A DNA stretch of 24,747 nucleotides from JAIRTY01 sp050257395 (GTDB lineage Bacteria; Actinomycetota; Actinomycetes; Streptosporangiales; Streptosporangiaceae): the NCBI GenBank assembly GCA_050257395.1, contig JBLMWU010000044.1, positions 1 through 24,747 on the forward strand, given 5' to 3'. Every line of letters starts with the position of its first letter. Positions within the stretch are counted from its first letter, which is position 1. The notes under the pieces were generated by a model. It searched no databases, was not told the origin of the DNA, and saw only the letters and a program-made list of their open reading frames with translations. The translations under genes were made by a program, and so were the position numbers. Positions 14,567 to 23,271 of this stretch are shown one piece after another.

Positions 14567-15835
14567 ATGAACGGTCCGGTGCAAAAGGGCCAGAGACGGA
14601 CTGGCCAGGGCAGGCGCGCGGGGGCACGCGCCGGTGCGGGCTGCGCAATCGCGATCATGGTGGCAGTTGCCGGGTGCGGCACCGTCCAGTCAGGGGCGCC
14701 GGCCGGGCAGGCCAGTTCGGCCGCGCCGGCCACGGCCTCCCAGAGCGCCGCCGCGAGCAATGCGGCACCGCAGCAGCAAGCGTCCGGGCAGCCAGCGGGC
14801 GGCCCGGTGCCGGCCGGGTTCGCCGCCACCTCGGTCACGTTCGTGTCGCCCGATGAGTCCTTCGTGCTCGGGACGGCCCCGTGCGCCACCCCGCCCTGCA
14901 CCTCGATCGTGCGCACGCTCGACCGCGGCGCGCACTGGCGCGGGATCCCCGCACCGGTCGTCCCGCTCGGCACCCCGTACCAGGGCAAGAGCGCAGCTGT
15001 CTGGGGCATCCGCTTCGCCAGTCCCGCACAGGGATTCGTGTTCGGCTCCGGGCTGTGGGAAACGGCTGACGGCGGCCTGCACTGGGTTCGTGACTCCCAG
15101 CCGGGCCGGACGATCCTGTCGCTGGCCGTGCTCGGCAGCCACGTGCTCGCGCTCACCGACCGGTGCACCCCGAGCGGCGGCTGCGGCCAGAACGCCACCC
15201 TCGTGCGCAGGCCGCTCGCCGGGGGTGCCTGGTCCACCGTGGCCACGGTGCACTCCGCCTGGCTCCTCGACGCGACCGACCTGATCTCCACCCAGGCCGG
15301 CGACGCTGCCGTGCTCGACGGCACCAAGGTGCTGACGATCACCAACGGCGGCATGTTCGCCAGCGTGCATCCGACACCGTGCACCAAGGAGGGGGTGGCC
15401 TTCCCGGCTTCGGTCGCCGCCACCTCAGGACACGGCGATCTCGCGCTCCTGTGCGTCGGCCAGGCCGCCATGAGCCACACCCAGAAGCGGGTGTACATCA
15501 GCGGCAACGGCGGCGCCACCTGGGCGAAGGCAGGGGTGCCTGACAGCGCCGGCGACGGCGGCACGATCGCCGGGCCCACCCCGGTCACCACGGTCATCGC
15601 CACCGCGAGCGCCGCCAGCTGGCTCTACCGCTCCACCAACGTGGCCGCCTCCTGGCACACGGTGCGCTTCGAGTCCGACGGCGGCATGGGCTGGGCGGAC
15701 CTCGGATTCACGACCTTCACCCAGGGCGTGGTGGTGCACGGGCCGGCGATCACCGACGGCAACCGCGACCACCGGCCGGGCCAGCTGCTGCTCACCAGCG
15801 ACACCGGCGCCACCTGGCAGCCCGTGCACTTCTGA
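14567..15835 (+). CDS. Asp-box (BNR-like) beta-propeller lipoprotein
   Basis: A 422-residue exported lipoprotein. A basic N-region (RRTGQGRRAGARAG) and hydrophobic stretch lead to the lipobox VAGC, so Cys would be lipidated and the protein anchored outside the cell. A long Ala/Ser/Gln linker follows, then a propeller-like domain with repeated S/T-x-D-x-G-x-x-W Asp-box turns: TLDRGAHW, TADGGLHW, SGNGGATW and TSDTGATW. Such propellers bind glycans or proteins or are structural. No sialidase active site is evident. The start is ATG 14567 (or GTG 14558), with GGGG upstream. It converges on the kinase gene with 6 bp between stop codons. Confidence 0.88.
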   Translation: MNGPVQKGQRRTGQGRRAGARAGAGCAIAIMVAVAGCGTVQSGAPAGQASSAAPATASQSAAASNAAPQQQASGQPAGGPVPAGFAATSVTFVSPDESFVLGTAPCATPPCTSIVRTLDRGAHWRGIPAPVVPLGTPYQGKSAAVWGIRFASPAQGFVFGSGLWETADGGLHWVRDSQPGRTILSLAVLGSHVLALTDRCTPSGGCGQNATLVRRPLAGGAWSTVATVHSAWLLDATDLISTQAGDAAVLDGTKVLTITNGGMFASVHPTPCTKEGVAFPASVAATSGHGDLALLCVGQAAMSHTQKRVYISGNGGATWAKAGVPDSAGDGGTIAGPTPVTTVIATASAASWLYRSTNVAASWHTVRFESDGGMGWADLGFTTFTQGVVVHGPAITDGNRDHRPGQLLLTSDTGATWQPVHF

Positions 15836-15841
15836 GCCCGG

Positions 15842-17575
15842 TCAGCTGGCGGGCTGGAAGCTCTGGACGAGCCCGTTCCACATGCTCGCGTAGACCGGGT
15901 CCCAGCTGGCGTCCGGGCCGTAGAGCTCGATCGCGTAGCCCAGCCGTCCCGGCTGGACAATGAAGCCCCGGTCGAGGGCATGGGTCAGCTCGCCCTGGTA
16001 CATGTTGGTGAACTCCCAGTCGGCCGTGTTATAGCCGCGGTAGCTGACCCTGCGAATGCTGATCTGCTGGTAGGTCTGGTCCGCCGTGGCCTGGGCAGCG
16101 GCCTGCTGCCGCCAGTCCGCGAGAGCGTCCGGCTTCGGGTGCGTGGTCCACGCGACCACCACCACGAAGCCTGGCTGCCCGCCCGAGAAATGAACCTCGG
16201 TGGCGGATCGTGAGCTGACCGTCCAGCCGGCCGGCAGGCTGATGGCGAACCCGCTCGGGTCACGGTAGGGCTGCCAGGAATTGCTCGCGGGCGCCGCAGC
16301 GGCCGGACCGGAACTAGCGGACCCGGTCGGCGAGGGCAGGGCGGTCACGGCTGGCGTGGCCTGTGCGGCAGCCCGCCGCCCTGCTGCGATGGCCGCCGGC
16401 CGGGTCGTCCGCCCGGCAGCAGGGGAGCGGGCTGCCGCCGTGGTCCAGTGCGTCACGGAAAAGATCGTGCCGACCGCGAGAGCGCCTGCGAGCGCGCCGC
16501 CCGCCAGTGCCCATCTCAGGTTCGGCCGGGTTCGCTGGGGATGCCGCCCCGTACTGCCGGGCTGCTCGGGCATGGTGGCAACGCGGCTTCCCGGCGCGCG
16601 TCCCCGGGTCTGGGTCGGTGGGCCCACGGGCGGGGTGGCGGCTACGTAGGCGGGCGCGGTGGGGACCGGGGGTTGCGCGGTCACGGCCGACCCGGGGCTG
16701 CTGTTCGCTGCGGCGAGCCGGACATCTCCCTCAACCGGCTGGGCCGGTGGCCATGGTACCCATCCGGTTGCCTGGCCCGCTTCCCCCAGGCTGGCGAGGA
16801 TCTCTTCCGTGGTCGGCCGCTGCTGCGGATCTTTGGCCAGGCAGCGCTCCGCAATTCCCCGGATGCCGGACGGCACTCTGCCGGTGTCTGGCCGGTGGTG
16901 GACGACGCGGTAGAGCATGGCCGTAGCGTCCCCGGTGCCGAAAGGCCCCGTGCCCGTGGCGGCGAAGGTGAGCACCCCGCCGAGACTGAAGATGTCACTG
17001 GCCGGCCCGGCCTCGCCACCTGATGCCTGTTCGGGCGACATGAAACCGGGTGAGCCGATGATCGAGCCGGCGTGCGTTACCTCTGTCGCATCGGCCGCAC
17101 GCGAAATGCCGAAGTCGATGATCCGCGGTCCGTCGCTGGCGAGCAGAACATTCGACGGCTTCAGGTCGCGGTGCACCACGCCCGCTGCGTGGATCGCTCC
17201 CAGCCCTTCGGCCAGCCCGGCAGCCAGCGGCAGCAGCGACGCAGCCGGCACCGGGCCGTGCCGGGCCACCGCGTCAGCCAGCGATGGCCCGTCGACGTAC
17301 GCGGTGACCAGCCAGGGCTCCGGACCGCTCAGGTCGGCGTCTACCACCGGTGCGGTGAAGATGCCGCTCACTGTCCTGGCGGTGGCCACTTCGCGGCTAA
17401 ATCGGGCCCGGAAGTCAGGATTGCCGGCGAGATCAGGCCGGACGATTTTCACCGCCACCAGGCGGCCACCCGGCGACAGGCCCAGGAAGACCCGGCCCAT
17501 ACCACCACTGCCCAATTCACCCAGCAGCCGGTATTTCCCGACCTGCTGAGGATCGCCTGGCGCCAGTTCTTTCAT
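15842..17575 (-). CDS. PknB-like membrane Ser/Thr protein kinase
   Basis: A 577-residue transmembrane kinase. The cytoplasmic kinase domain (about 15-265) is complete: glycine loop GSGGMGRV (22-29), Lys43 in VAVKIV, Glu62, HRDLKPSNVL with catalytic Asp137, DFG (154-156) and SPEQ (180-183). A Pro-rich juxtamembrane linker leads to one membrane helix (WALAGGALAGALAVGTIFSV, about 355-374). The roughly 200-residue outer part has a Ser/Ala linker and a folded domain starting at WQPYRDPSGFAISLPAGW. It lacks PASTA repeats, so it probably senses something other than muropeptides. GTG 17578 directly precedes ATG 17575. GGGGG lies upstream. Confidence 0.93.
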   Translation of the reverse strand: MKELAPGDPQQVGKYRLLGELGSGGMGRVFLGLSPGGRLVAVKIVRPDLAGNPDFRARFSREVATARTVSGIFTAPVVDADLSGPEPWLVTAYVDGPSLADAVARHGPVPAASLLPLAAGLAEGLGAIHAAGVVHRDLKPSNVLLASDGPRIIDFGISRAADATEVTHAGSIIGSPGFMSPEQASGGEAGPASDIFSLGGVLTFAATGTGPFGTGDATAMLYRVVHHRPDTGRVPSGIRGIAERCLAKDPQQRPTTEEILASLGEAGQATGWVPWPPAQPVEGDVRLAAANSSPGSAVTAQPPVPTAPAYVAATPPVGPPTQTRGRAPGSRVATMPEQPGSTGRHPQRTRPNLRWALAGGALAGALAVGTIFSVTHWTTAAARSPAAGRTTRPAAIAAGRRAAAQATPAVTALPSPTGSASSGPAAAAPASNSWQPYRDPSGFAISLPAGWTVSSRSATEVHFSGGQPGFVVVVAWTTHPKPDALADWRQQAAAQATADQTYQQISIRRVSYRGYNTADWEFTNMYQGELTHALDRGFIVQPGRLGYAIELYGPDASWDPVYASMWNGLVQSFQPAS

Positions 17576-17938
17576 CACCGGTTACCCCCGATCTTGCTGC
17601 CTGTTGGACGCGCAGGTCAGGAGCCCGGGTTACCCGCCTGTTGCCCGCTCGCAAGCGGGACGGCAATCGGCGTCAGCAGTCACCCCGGCATTAGCCAGGT
17701 GTTTTGGTTTCGTCTGCCGGATATCCGCTGTTAGCGGGGAACGATTGGATTTCCTGTGCGAGTCGAGATGGCCGTGGTATGTATTCGCCCCGTCAGTGCA
17801 TTCCGCGGACGGCGAGGACGGCGGCGCGGCGGACGGCGGCGGCGAGCTGCCGGGGTGTGTCGCCGCGCCGCAGGCTGGCATTGGTGCGGCTATCACGGCC
17901 AGGGCGGCGTCGACGCCCCGCTGCGGGTAGAGGAAGGT
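17576..17938. other. Intergenic region between kinase and ArsC-like gene
   Basis: This stretch of about 360 bp has no ORF that looks coding on either strand. It is less GC-rich than the rest around 17650-17770. I see only a small stem, CCGCT-GTT-AGCGG, near 17727-17739. It probably holds the kinase promoter, since the kinase is transcribed leftward from its left edge. Confidence 0.5.
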
Positions 17939-18319
17939 TCAGCGTGCCGGCGGCGGCTGGGCGGATTCCAGCAGCGGCAGGAGGAGCTCCGGGGGCCGGG
18001 CGATCACCGCGCGGTCCGGCCAGATGACGACCGGGCGCTCGATCAGCTCCGGGTGGGCTGCCATCGCGGCGACCAGCTCGTCCGCGGTGGCGTCCGCCAG
18101 CCCCAGCTCCCGGTACCGCGGCTCGCCGGTCCGCATCAGGGTGCGCGGATCGGTGGCGCCCAGCAGGCCCAGCACGCGCCTGATCTCGGCGGCCGACGGC
18201 GGGTCGTCAAGGTAGAGGAGCCGCTCAGCGGGCACGCCGTAGTCCGCCAGCAGCGCGTCGGCGCCGCGGCACTTGGAGCACCGCGGGTTGTACCAGACGA
18301 CCACGCCTTCCTCGGTCAT
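17939..18319 (-). CDS. ArsC/Spx-like thioredoxin-fold protein
   Basis: A 126-residue protein of the ArsC (glutaredoxin-type arsenate reductase/YffB/Spx) family. WYNPRCSKCRGADALLADYG carries Cys14 in a CSKC motif. RTGEPRYRELGL and RPVVIWPDRAVIARPPE hold the Arg residues that bind arsenate in true ArsC. Classical ArsC has CxxS at the first site, and the CxxC here recalls Spx and some ArsC-like proteins, so it may be a general thiol-disulphide reductase. No arsenic-resistance genes are nearby. It lies 34 bp downstream of the metallo-hydrolase on the same strand, so a two-gene operon is likely. Confidence 0.88.
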   Translation of the reverse strand: MTEEGVVVWYNPRCSKCRGADALLADYGVPAERLLYLDDPPSAAEIRRVLGLLGATDPRTLMRTGEPRYRELGLADATADELVAAMAAHPELIERPVVIWPDRAVIARPPELLLPLLESAQPPPAR

Positions 18320-18353
18320 TGCGACACGGTACCGCGCCGCCGGAGCGGACCCG

Positions 18354-19088
18354 CTACAGGCCGATGGTCATGCCGTCGCAGGCGGCGGGCAGGCGGGCGT
18401 CGGCGAGCCGGCCGAGCATGTCGGCGGACATGTGCGTCAGCACGACCCGCCGCGCGCCGAGCTCCGGCAGGTGCGCGGCCAGGGTGGCGTAGTCCAGGTG
18501 GTAGCGCACGGGCCGGTCGTAGGTGTAGGCCTCGGCCGCGAACAGGTCCGTGTCCCGCGCGGCCTCGGCCAGCGCGGGCGTCCACGCGGTGTCGCCGGAG
18601 TAGCCGAAGCTGGCGCCGCCGAGCTCGACCCGCAGCGCCAGCGGCGGGGCACCGCTGGCGTGGTCCACCTCCCAGCCGCGCACGGTCGCGGCGCCCAGCG
18701 CCGCCGGGGTCCCGTCGGTGGCCAGCTCCATGACCTCCACCGGGAAGCGCCGGGAGACCTGGCTGGAACCGGGGAACAGGGTCTCCATCGCGCCGGCCAG
18801 CCGGGCCCGGATCCCGGGCGGCCCGGCCACCAGCAGCGGCGCGGTGCGGCGGGAAAACTGCCCGTCCAGGATGAGGAACGGCAGCCCGCCGAAATGGTCA
18901 CCGTGCAGGTGGGTCACGGCGACGGCGGCGATGTCACCCGGATCCAGGCCCTGCGCCTTCAGCGCCGTCAGGCTGGTGGCCCCGCAGTCCACCAGCATCA
19001 CCTGGCCGCCGCCGGCCAGGTGGATGCACGTCTGCCAGCGCCCGCCGCTGCCGAACGCGTCACCGCTGCCAGCGAACGTCACCCGCAT
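18354..19088 (-). CDS. MBL-fold metallo-hydrolase, RNase Z-like
   Basis: A 244-residue metallo-beta-lactamase-fold hydrolase. MRVTFAGSGDAFGSGGRWQT matches the family start, so I choose ATG 19088 (AGGAT 6 nt upstream) over ATG 19103. The di-zinc motif THLHGDHFGG is followed by the ligand positions GWEVDHASG, GYSGDTAWT and a C-terminal LTHMS. This matches the short RNase Z-like/phosphodiesterase group. Real RNase Z carries an exosite arm, which is not obvious here, so tRNA 3' processing is doubtful. It precedes the ArsC-like gene and is divergent from the AI-2E transporter gene. Confidence 0.88.
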   Translation of the reverse strand: MRVTFAGSGDAFGSGGRWQTCIHLAGGGQVMLVDCGATSLTALKAQGLDPGDIAAVAVTHLHGDHFGGLPFLILDGQFSRRTAPLLVAGPPGIRARLAGAMETLFPGSSQVSRRFPVEVMELATDGTPAALGAATVRGWEVDHASGAPPLALRVELGGASFGYSGDTAWTPALAEAARDTDLFAAEAYTYDRPVRYHLDYATLAAHLPELGARRVVLTHMSADMLGRLADARLPAACDGMTIGL

Positions 19089-19199
19089 GACAGCATCCTG
19101 CATGACCTTGGGCCCTGGCGCGCGGCCGGCCTGCGCCGGAAGCTGGGGGCGGCGGCGGGCGGTTCCATGAGCCCCGGTGGCGGGAACGACGGGAGAGGG

Positions 19200-20468
19200 A
19201 TGAGCGACTCGGAGTCATCCGGCGCTGGCCAGGGCCGGGATCAGGAAGGGCCGTCAGCGCCCGGCCCAGCGCCGCCCGGTCCCGCCGTGTTCGCGCCGTG
19301 GAGCCGGGCGTTCCTGCGCCATGCCGCGCTGTGGCTCATGCTGGCCATCATCGGCGGCGTCGTGCTCGCCGGGATCACAGACTCGCTGCTGCACCGGCTG
19401 GCCGGTTTCCTGCAGATCATCCTGGTCTCGCTGTTCCTGTCCTTCGCGCTGGAGCCGGCGGTCGGGTACCTGGCGAAGCGGGGGTGGCGGCGGGGCGCCG
19501 CCACCGGCGTCGTGTTCCTCGGCCTGCTGATCGTGGTTGGCGGGCTCATCGCGCTGCTGGTCCCGGCGATCGTGACCGGCACCGAGCAGGCCATCGCGGC
19601 GCTGCCGGACCTGATCCACAACCTCGCCCGCTACCTGCGGCCGCTGGGCATCCGGATCGACCAGGCCACCATCGAGGAGCAGCTGCGCAAGTCCGGTAGC
19701 CGGCTGATCAGCAGCGCGGGCACGCTGCTGGGCGGGGTGTTGCGGATCGCGGGCACGATCGCGGGCGGCCTGCTGCAGGCGCTGGCCGTGGTGTTCTTCA
19801 CCTTCTACATGGTCGCGCAGGGGCCGCAGATGCGGCGGACGGTCTTCTCCCGGCTGCGGCCGGACCGGCAGCGGCGGATCCTGTTCATCTGGGACAAGGC
19901 CATCGACCAGACCGGCGGCTACTTCTACTCCCGGCTGCTGCTCGCGGTGATCAACGGGCTGCTCATGTACGCGGTGCTGCGCTGGCGGTCGGTCCCGTTC
20001 GCAGCGCCGCTGGCGGTGTTCGAAGGGGTGATCTCGGAGTTCATCCCGGTCATCGGCACCTACATCGCCGGGGCCGTGCCGGTGCTGGTCGCGCTCTTGT
20101 ACGACCCGGTCGACGCGCTGATCGTGCTGGCGTGGATCATCATCTACCAGCAGATCGAGAACATCTGGCTCAGCCCCAGGCTCACCGCCAAGACCATGGC
20201 GCTGCCCGCGCCGATCGCCTTCGCCGCCGCGCTGATCGGCGGCGCGCTGGGCGGGATCCTGTTCGCCTTCCTGGCCCTGCCGGCCGCCGGCGTCATCCTG
20301 GCGGCCACCCGGACGTACGGCCGCTACTACGAGGTGGTCGAGGACGACTCGACCGTCGTGCCAGCCCTGGCCCCGGAGAAGCCGCCACCGCGCAGGCCCC
20401 GCCGCCGGTGGCTGCGCCGCCGCGGCCACCCGCCCAGCCAGGACGGCCAGTCCCGAGACGAGAGATAA
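19200..20468 (+). CDS. AI-2E family transporter (PF01594 type)
   Basis: This 422-residue membrane protein has about 8 hydrophobic segments in the arrangement of the AI-2E/PerM family: two at the N-terminus (LWLMLAIIGGVVLAGI and IILVSLFLSFALEPAVGYL), one at IVVGGLIALLVPAIV, a long soluble loop, then four to five including AVINGLLMYAVL, EFIPVIGTYIAGAVPVLVALLY and the signature QQIENIWLSPRLTAKTMALPAPIAFAA. Family members have been linked to export of autoinducer-2 or to Na+/H+ exchange. The substrate here is unknown. ATG 19200 follows GGGAGAGGG. ATG 19167 is an alternative. The tail is strongly basic and Pro-rich. Confidence 0.92.
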   Translation: MSDSESSGAGQGRDQEGPSAPGPAPPGPAVFAPWSRAFLRHAALWLMLAIIGGVVLAGITDSLLHRLAGFLQIILVSLFLSFALEPAVGYLAKRGWRRGAATGVVFLGLLIVVGGLIALLVPAIVTGTEQAIAALPDLIHNLARYLRPLGIRIDQATIEEQLRKSGSRLISSAGTLLGGVLRIAGTIAGGLLQALAVVFFTFYMVAQGPQMRRTVFSRLRPDRQRRILFIWDKAIDQTGGYFYSRLLLAVINGLLMYAVLRWRSVPFAAPLAVFEGVISEFIPVIGTYIAGAVPVLVALLYDPVDALIVLAWIIIYQQIENIWLSPRLTAKTMALPAPIAFAAALIGGALGGILFAFLALPAAGVILAATRTYGRYYEVVEDDSTVVPALAPEKPPPRRPRRRWLRRRGHPPSQDGQSRDER

Positions 20469-20518
20469 CCGAACTCGGGTCCGGTGGTCCTTCGCCTGCT
20501 GCGCGTGGATCGTGTCGG

Positions 20519-20827
20519 TCAGGCGGCGTGGGTTTCGAACCAGAGGGAGCCGAGGTCGTGGCCTGCCGTCAGGCGCACATCGGCGTCCAGCGCGGCCGCC
20601 AAGCGCCGGAGCAGGGCAATAGTGGGCTCAGTGCCGCCTTCTTCGATGCACTCGATCTCGTCGGCGGACATGTCCGCCCGGTGGGCAAGTTCGTCGATAG
20701 AAAGGCCGAGAGCGGTTCGCCGGTCGTACAGCGCCTTGCCGAAGGCCAAAGCCTCGCGGATCGCAATCCGCTCAGGATCATCCGCTTGTGCCTCAGGGCG
20801 CACCCAGCGGGCGTGCTGCGCGGTCAT
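20519..20827 (-). CDS. XRE-type antitoxin (HigA-like)
   Basis: A 102-residue helix-turn-helix protein: GKALYDRRTALGLSIDELAHRADMSADEIECIEEGGTEPTIALLRRLAAALDADVRL is a complete XRE/Cro fold. It starts at ATG 20827, overlapping the toxin stop by 4 bp (ATGA). It should bind and neutralise the RelE-like toxin and repress the pair's promoter. The toxin-first order is that of HigBA modules. It ends with FETHAA. Confidence 0.9.
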   Translation of the reverse strand: MTAQHARWVRPEAQADDPERIAIREALAFGKALYDRRTALGLSIDELAHRADMSADEIECIEEGGTEPTIALLRRLAAALDADVRLTAGHDLGSLWFETHAA

Positions 20828-21204
20828 AACACTCGCCTCTCGTAGGTCCCGGCCGCCGATCCATGGTGATCCCGTTCGCAGATCTTCTGGGCCCGTACTG
20901 CCAGGGCGATCTGCCGCTGATCGTGCTGCCTGCTCTTGCGGAACACTGTGAGTAGGACGATCGTCCCATCAGGAGTACACCAGTACGTTACCCGCGCCGC
21001 AACATCACGAAGCCGTATCCGCAGCTCCCAGACCTCCCCCTCAAGGTGATCTGACCAGGGCCCGCCAAGCTGGGTGCCTTTTTGCGCGAGCATTCCGCAT
21101 ATCTCGTCGACCCGTTTGAAGTCGCCGTCGCTGAGGCTTTCCAGCCACCGTCGTACCTCAGGTTCGAGCTCAAAATTATATAAGTCGCGTGATCCCTTGG
21201 CCAC
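20824..21204 (-). CDS. RelE/HigB-like (DUF891) toxin
   Basis: A 126-residue protein with the phage Gp49-like/HigB toxin pattern: RRWLESLSDGDFKRVDEICGML at the N-terminus, then HLEGEVWELRIRLRDVAARVTYWCTPDGTIVLLTVFRKSRQ, equivalent to the family K-x-L-x-G-x-x-W-E-L-R and F-x-K-K blocks. Basic residues (Arg, Lys) near the end are the likely RNase site. HigB toxins cleave mRNA on the ribosome. Translation starts at GTG 21204 without a clear ribosome binding site. It is transcribed before the antitoxin gene. Confidence 0.87.
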   Translation of the reverse strand: MAKGSRDLYNFELEPEVRRWLESLSDGDFKRVDEICGMLAQKGTQLGGPWSDHLEGEVWELRIRLRDVAARVTYWCTPDGTIVLLTVFRKSRQHDQRQIALAVRAQKICERDHHGSAAGTYERRVL

Positions 21205-21286
21205 GATGGATCACGGTACGCTGGCGCACCGACAGTACTTGCCGTGTGCCGCTGCACGCGCGAGCAGCCGGAGTGCTCCGGGCGGA

Positions 21287-23224
21287 TCAGTCGATGTGGC
21301 GGTGCACGTCCTCGACCTTGGACGGCCCCGGCTCGGCCTGGGCGATCAGCGGCCCCGGGATCGACGGGTCGAGAACACCCTCCTCCAGCCAGGTGTACCG
21401 GCCCGCCAGCACCCGCCGCGAGACCTCGCTGTCGGTGCTGTCGGTGTTGCTCCACAGCTGGCCGAACAGCTCCTCGGCCCGCAGCCGGGCCTGGGCGCAG
21501 AACAGGTCGGCCAGCTCGCAGGCCACGTCACCGCCGCCGGTGCCGTCCGCGGCGTCGGCCTGGGCACGGACGCAGGCGGCGCTCATCGCGTAGAGCTCGG
21601 CGCCGATGTCCACGATCCGGCCGAGGAAGCCCTGCTTGCGCTCGAGCCGGCCCTGCCAGCGCGCCATCCCGTAGAACGTGGCCCGGGCCAGCTTGCGGCT
21701 CGCCCGTTCCACATACCGCAGGTGGGTGGCGAGGCGGCCGAACTCGCTGTAGGCGCCGGGCCGCTGCCCTTCCCCGGCGACCAGGCTGGGCAGCCACTTC
21801 GCGTAGAACCCGCCCGCCCTGGCCGCGGCGCGGGCGCGCTGCCCGGCCGGGAGCTTGGGGTCGATGAGGTCCCCGGCGGCGGCCAGGTGCGCGTCCACCG
21901 CCTCCCGGGCGATGAACAGCCGCATGATCTCCGAAGAGCCCTCAAAGATCCGGTTGATGCGCATGTCCCGCTGCATCTGCTCGGCGGGCACGCCGCGCTC
22001 GCCGCGGGCGGCGAGGGAGTCCGCGGTCTCGTAGCCGCGGCCGCCCCGGACCTGCACCAGCTCGTCCGTGATCGTCCAGCCCATCTCCGAGCACCACAGC
22101 TTGGCCAGCGCGGCCTCGATGCGGATGTCGTTGCGCTTGTCGTCGGCGAGCTGGCTGGACAGCTCGACCACGGCCTCCAGCGCGTAGGTGGTCGCGGCGA
22201 TGAACGCGATCTTCTTGGCGACCGCCTCGTGCTCGCCGACCGGGCGGCCCCACTGCACGCGCTCGGCGGCCCACTCCCTGGCGATCTTCAGCGCCACCTT
22301 GCCGGCTGCAGCACAGCTCGCGGGCAGCGACAGCCGGCCGGTGTTGAGCGTGGTCAGGGCGATCTTCAGGCCCTGGCCCTCCCCGCCGATGCGGCTGCTG
22401 GCCGGCACCCGCACCTCGTGGAACCGGGTCAGCCCGTTCTCCAGCCCGCGCAGCCCCATGAACGCGTTGCGCCGCTCGACGGTGATCCCGGGCGCGCTGC
22501 CCTCCACCACGAAGGCGGTGATGCCGCCGCGGTGCCCGTCACTCTTGGGCACCCGGGCCATGACCACCAGCAGGTCGGCGATCACGCCGTTGGTGGTCCA
22601 CAGCTTCACCCCCTCCAGCACGTACCCGGAGCCGTCCTCGGTGGGGGTGGCGGTGGTGGTCAGCCGGGCCGGGTCGGAGCCCACGTCCGGCTCGGTGAGC
22701 AGGAACGCGCTGATCTCACCCCGCGCGCAGCGGGGGAGGTACTCCTGCTTCTGCTCCTCGCTCCCGAACAGCGCCAGCGGCTGCGGCACGCCGATCGACT
22801 GGTGCGCCGACAGCAGCGCGCCGAGGACCGGGGAGGCCGACCCGGCGATCATCAGGGCCCGGTTGTAGTACAGGTTCGTGAGCCCGAGCCCGCCGTACTC
22901 CCGGGGAATCTTCATCCCGAACGAACCGATCGCGGCCAGGCCCTTCACGACCTCGTCGGGGATCTTCGCGTCGCGCTCGATGAGCGCCCCGTCCACCGAC
23001 TCCTCGCAGAACGACCGCAGCCGCGCGCAGAACTCCTCGCCGCGCCGCACCGCCTCGTCATCCGGGCGCGGATGGGGGTGGATGAGGTCCAGCCGGAAGT
23101 CACCGAGGTAGAGCTGCTTGCCGAAGCTGGGCAGATGCCATCCGGATTCCCGCGCTTCTTCCGCTGTCTGGCGGGCCTCCTGCTCGCCGACATCGCGGAC
23201 CCGGGGTGCCTGGGGAGTGTCCAT
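21287..23224 (-). CDS. Acyl-CoA dehydrogenase, very-long-chain type
   Basis: A 645-residue FAD-dependent enzyme that makes the alpha-beta double bond in acyl-CoA in the first step of beta-oxidation. The normal core is about 390 residues. The extra C-terminal helical domain (about 450-620) makes it resemble VLCAD/ACAD9, which act on long chains. Seen are the N-terminal all-alpha region with EEFCARLRSFCEESVDGALIERDAKIP, FLLTEPDVGSD (FAD/substrate), the GLKIALTTLNTGR block, and the catalytic Glu428 in RIFEGSSEI. ATG 23224 follows AGAGGACGG. Electron-transfer flavoprotein genes are not in the window. The palindrome at 23260-23271 may control it. Confidence 0.93.
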   Translation of the reverse strand: MDTPQAPRVRDVGEQEARQTAEEARESGWHLPSFGKQLYLGDFRLDLIHPHPRPDDEAVRRGEEFCARLRSFCEESVDGALIERDAKIPDEVVKGLAAIGSFGMKIPREYGGLGLTNLYYNRALMIAGSASPVLGALLSAHQSIGVPQPLALFGSEEQKQEYLPRCARGEISAFLLTEPDVGSDPARLTTTATPTEDGSGYVLEGVKLWTTNGVIADLLVVMARVPKSDGHRGGITAFVVEGSAPGITVERRNAFMGLRGLENGLTRFHEVRVPASSRIGGEGQGLKIALTTLNTGRLSLPASCAAAGKVALKIAREWAAERVQWGRPVGEHEAVAKKIAFIAATTYALEAVVELSSQLADDKRNDIRIEAALAKLWCSEMGWTITDELVQVRGGRGYETADSLAARGERGVPAEQMQRDMRINRIFEGSSEIMRLFIAREAVDAHLAAAGDLIDPKLPAGQRARAAARAGGFYAKWLPSLVAGEGQRPGAYSEFGRLATHLRYVERASRKLARATFYGMARWQGRLERKQGFLGRIVDIGAELYAMSAACVRAQADAADGTGGGDVACELADLFCAQARLRAEELFGQLWSNTDSTDSEVSRRVLAGRYTWLEEGVLDPSIPGPLIAQAEPGPSKVEDVHRHID

Positions 23225-23259
23225 GGGGCCGTCCTCTTCGTCGGGGTAGGCACCATAGA

Positions 23260-23271
23260 TACTGCCCAGTA
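23260..23271. promoter_or_regulatory. Candidate operator in the acyl-CoA dehydrogenase promoter
   Basis: TACTG-CC-CAGTA is a perfect 5-bp inverted repeat overlapping a reverse-strand -10-like TATCTA (23261-23256), 32 bp before the start codon. TACT/AGTA half-sites are common for TetR-type regulators of fatty acid metabolism. The element is short, so it is tentative. Confidence 0.35.
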
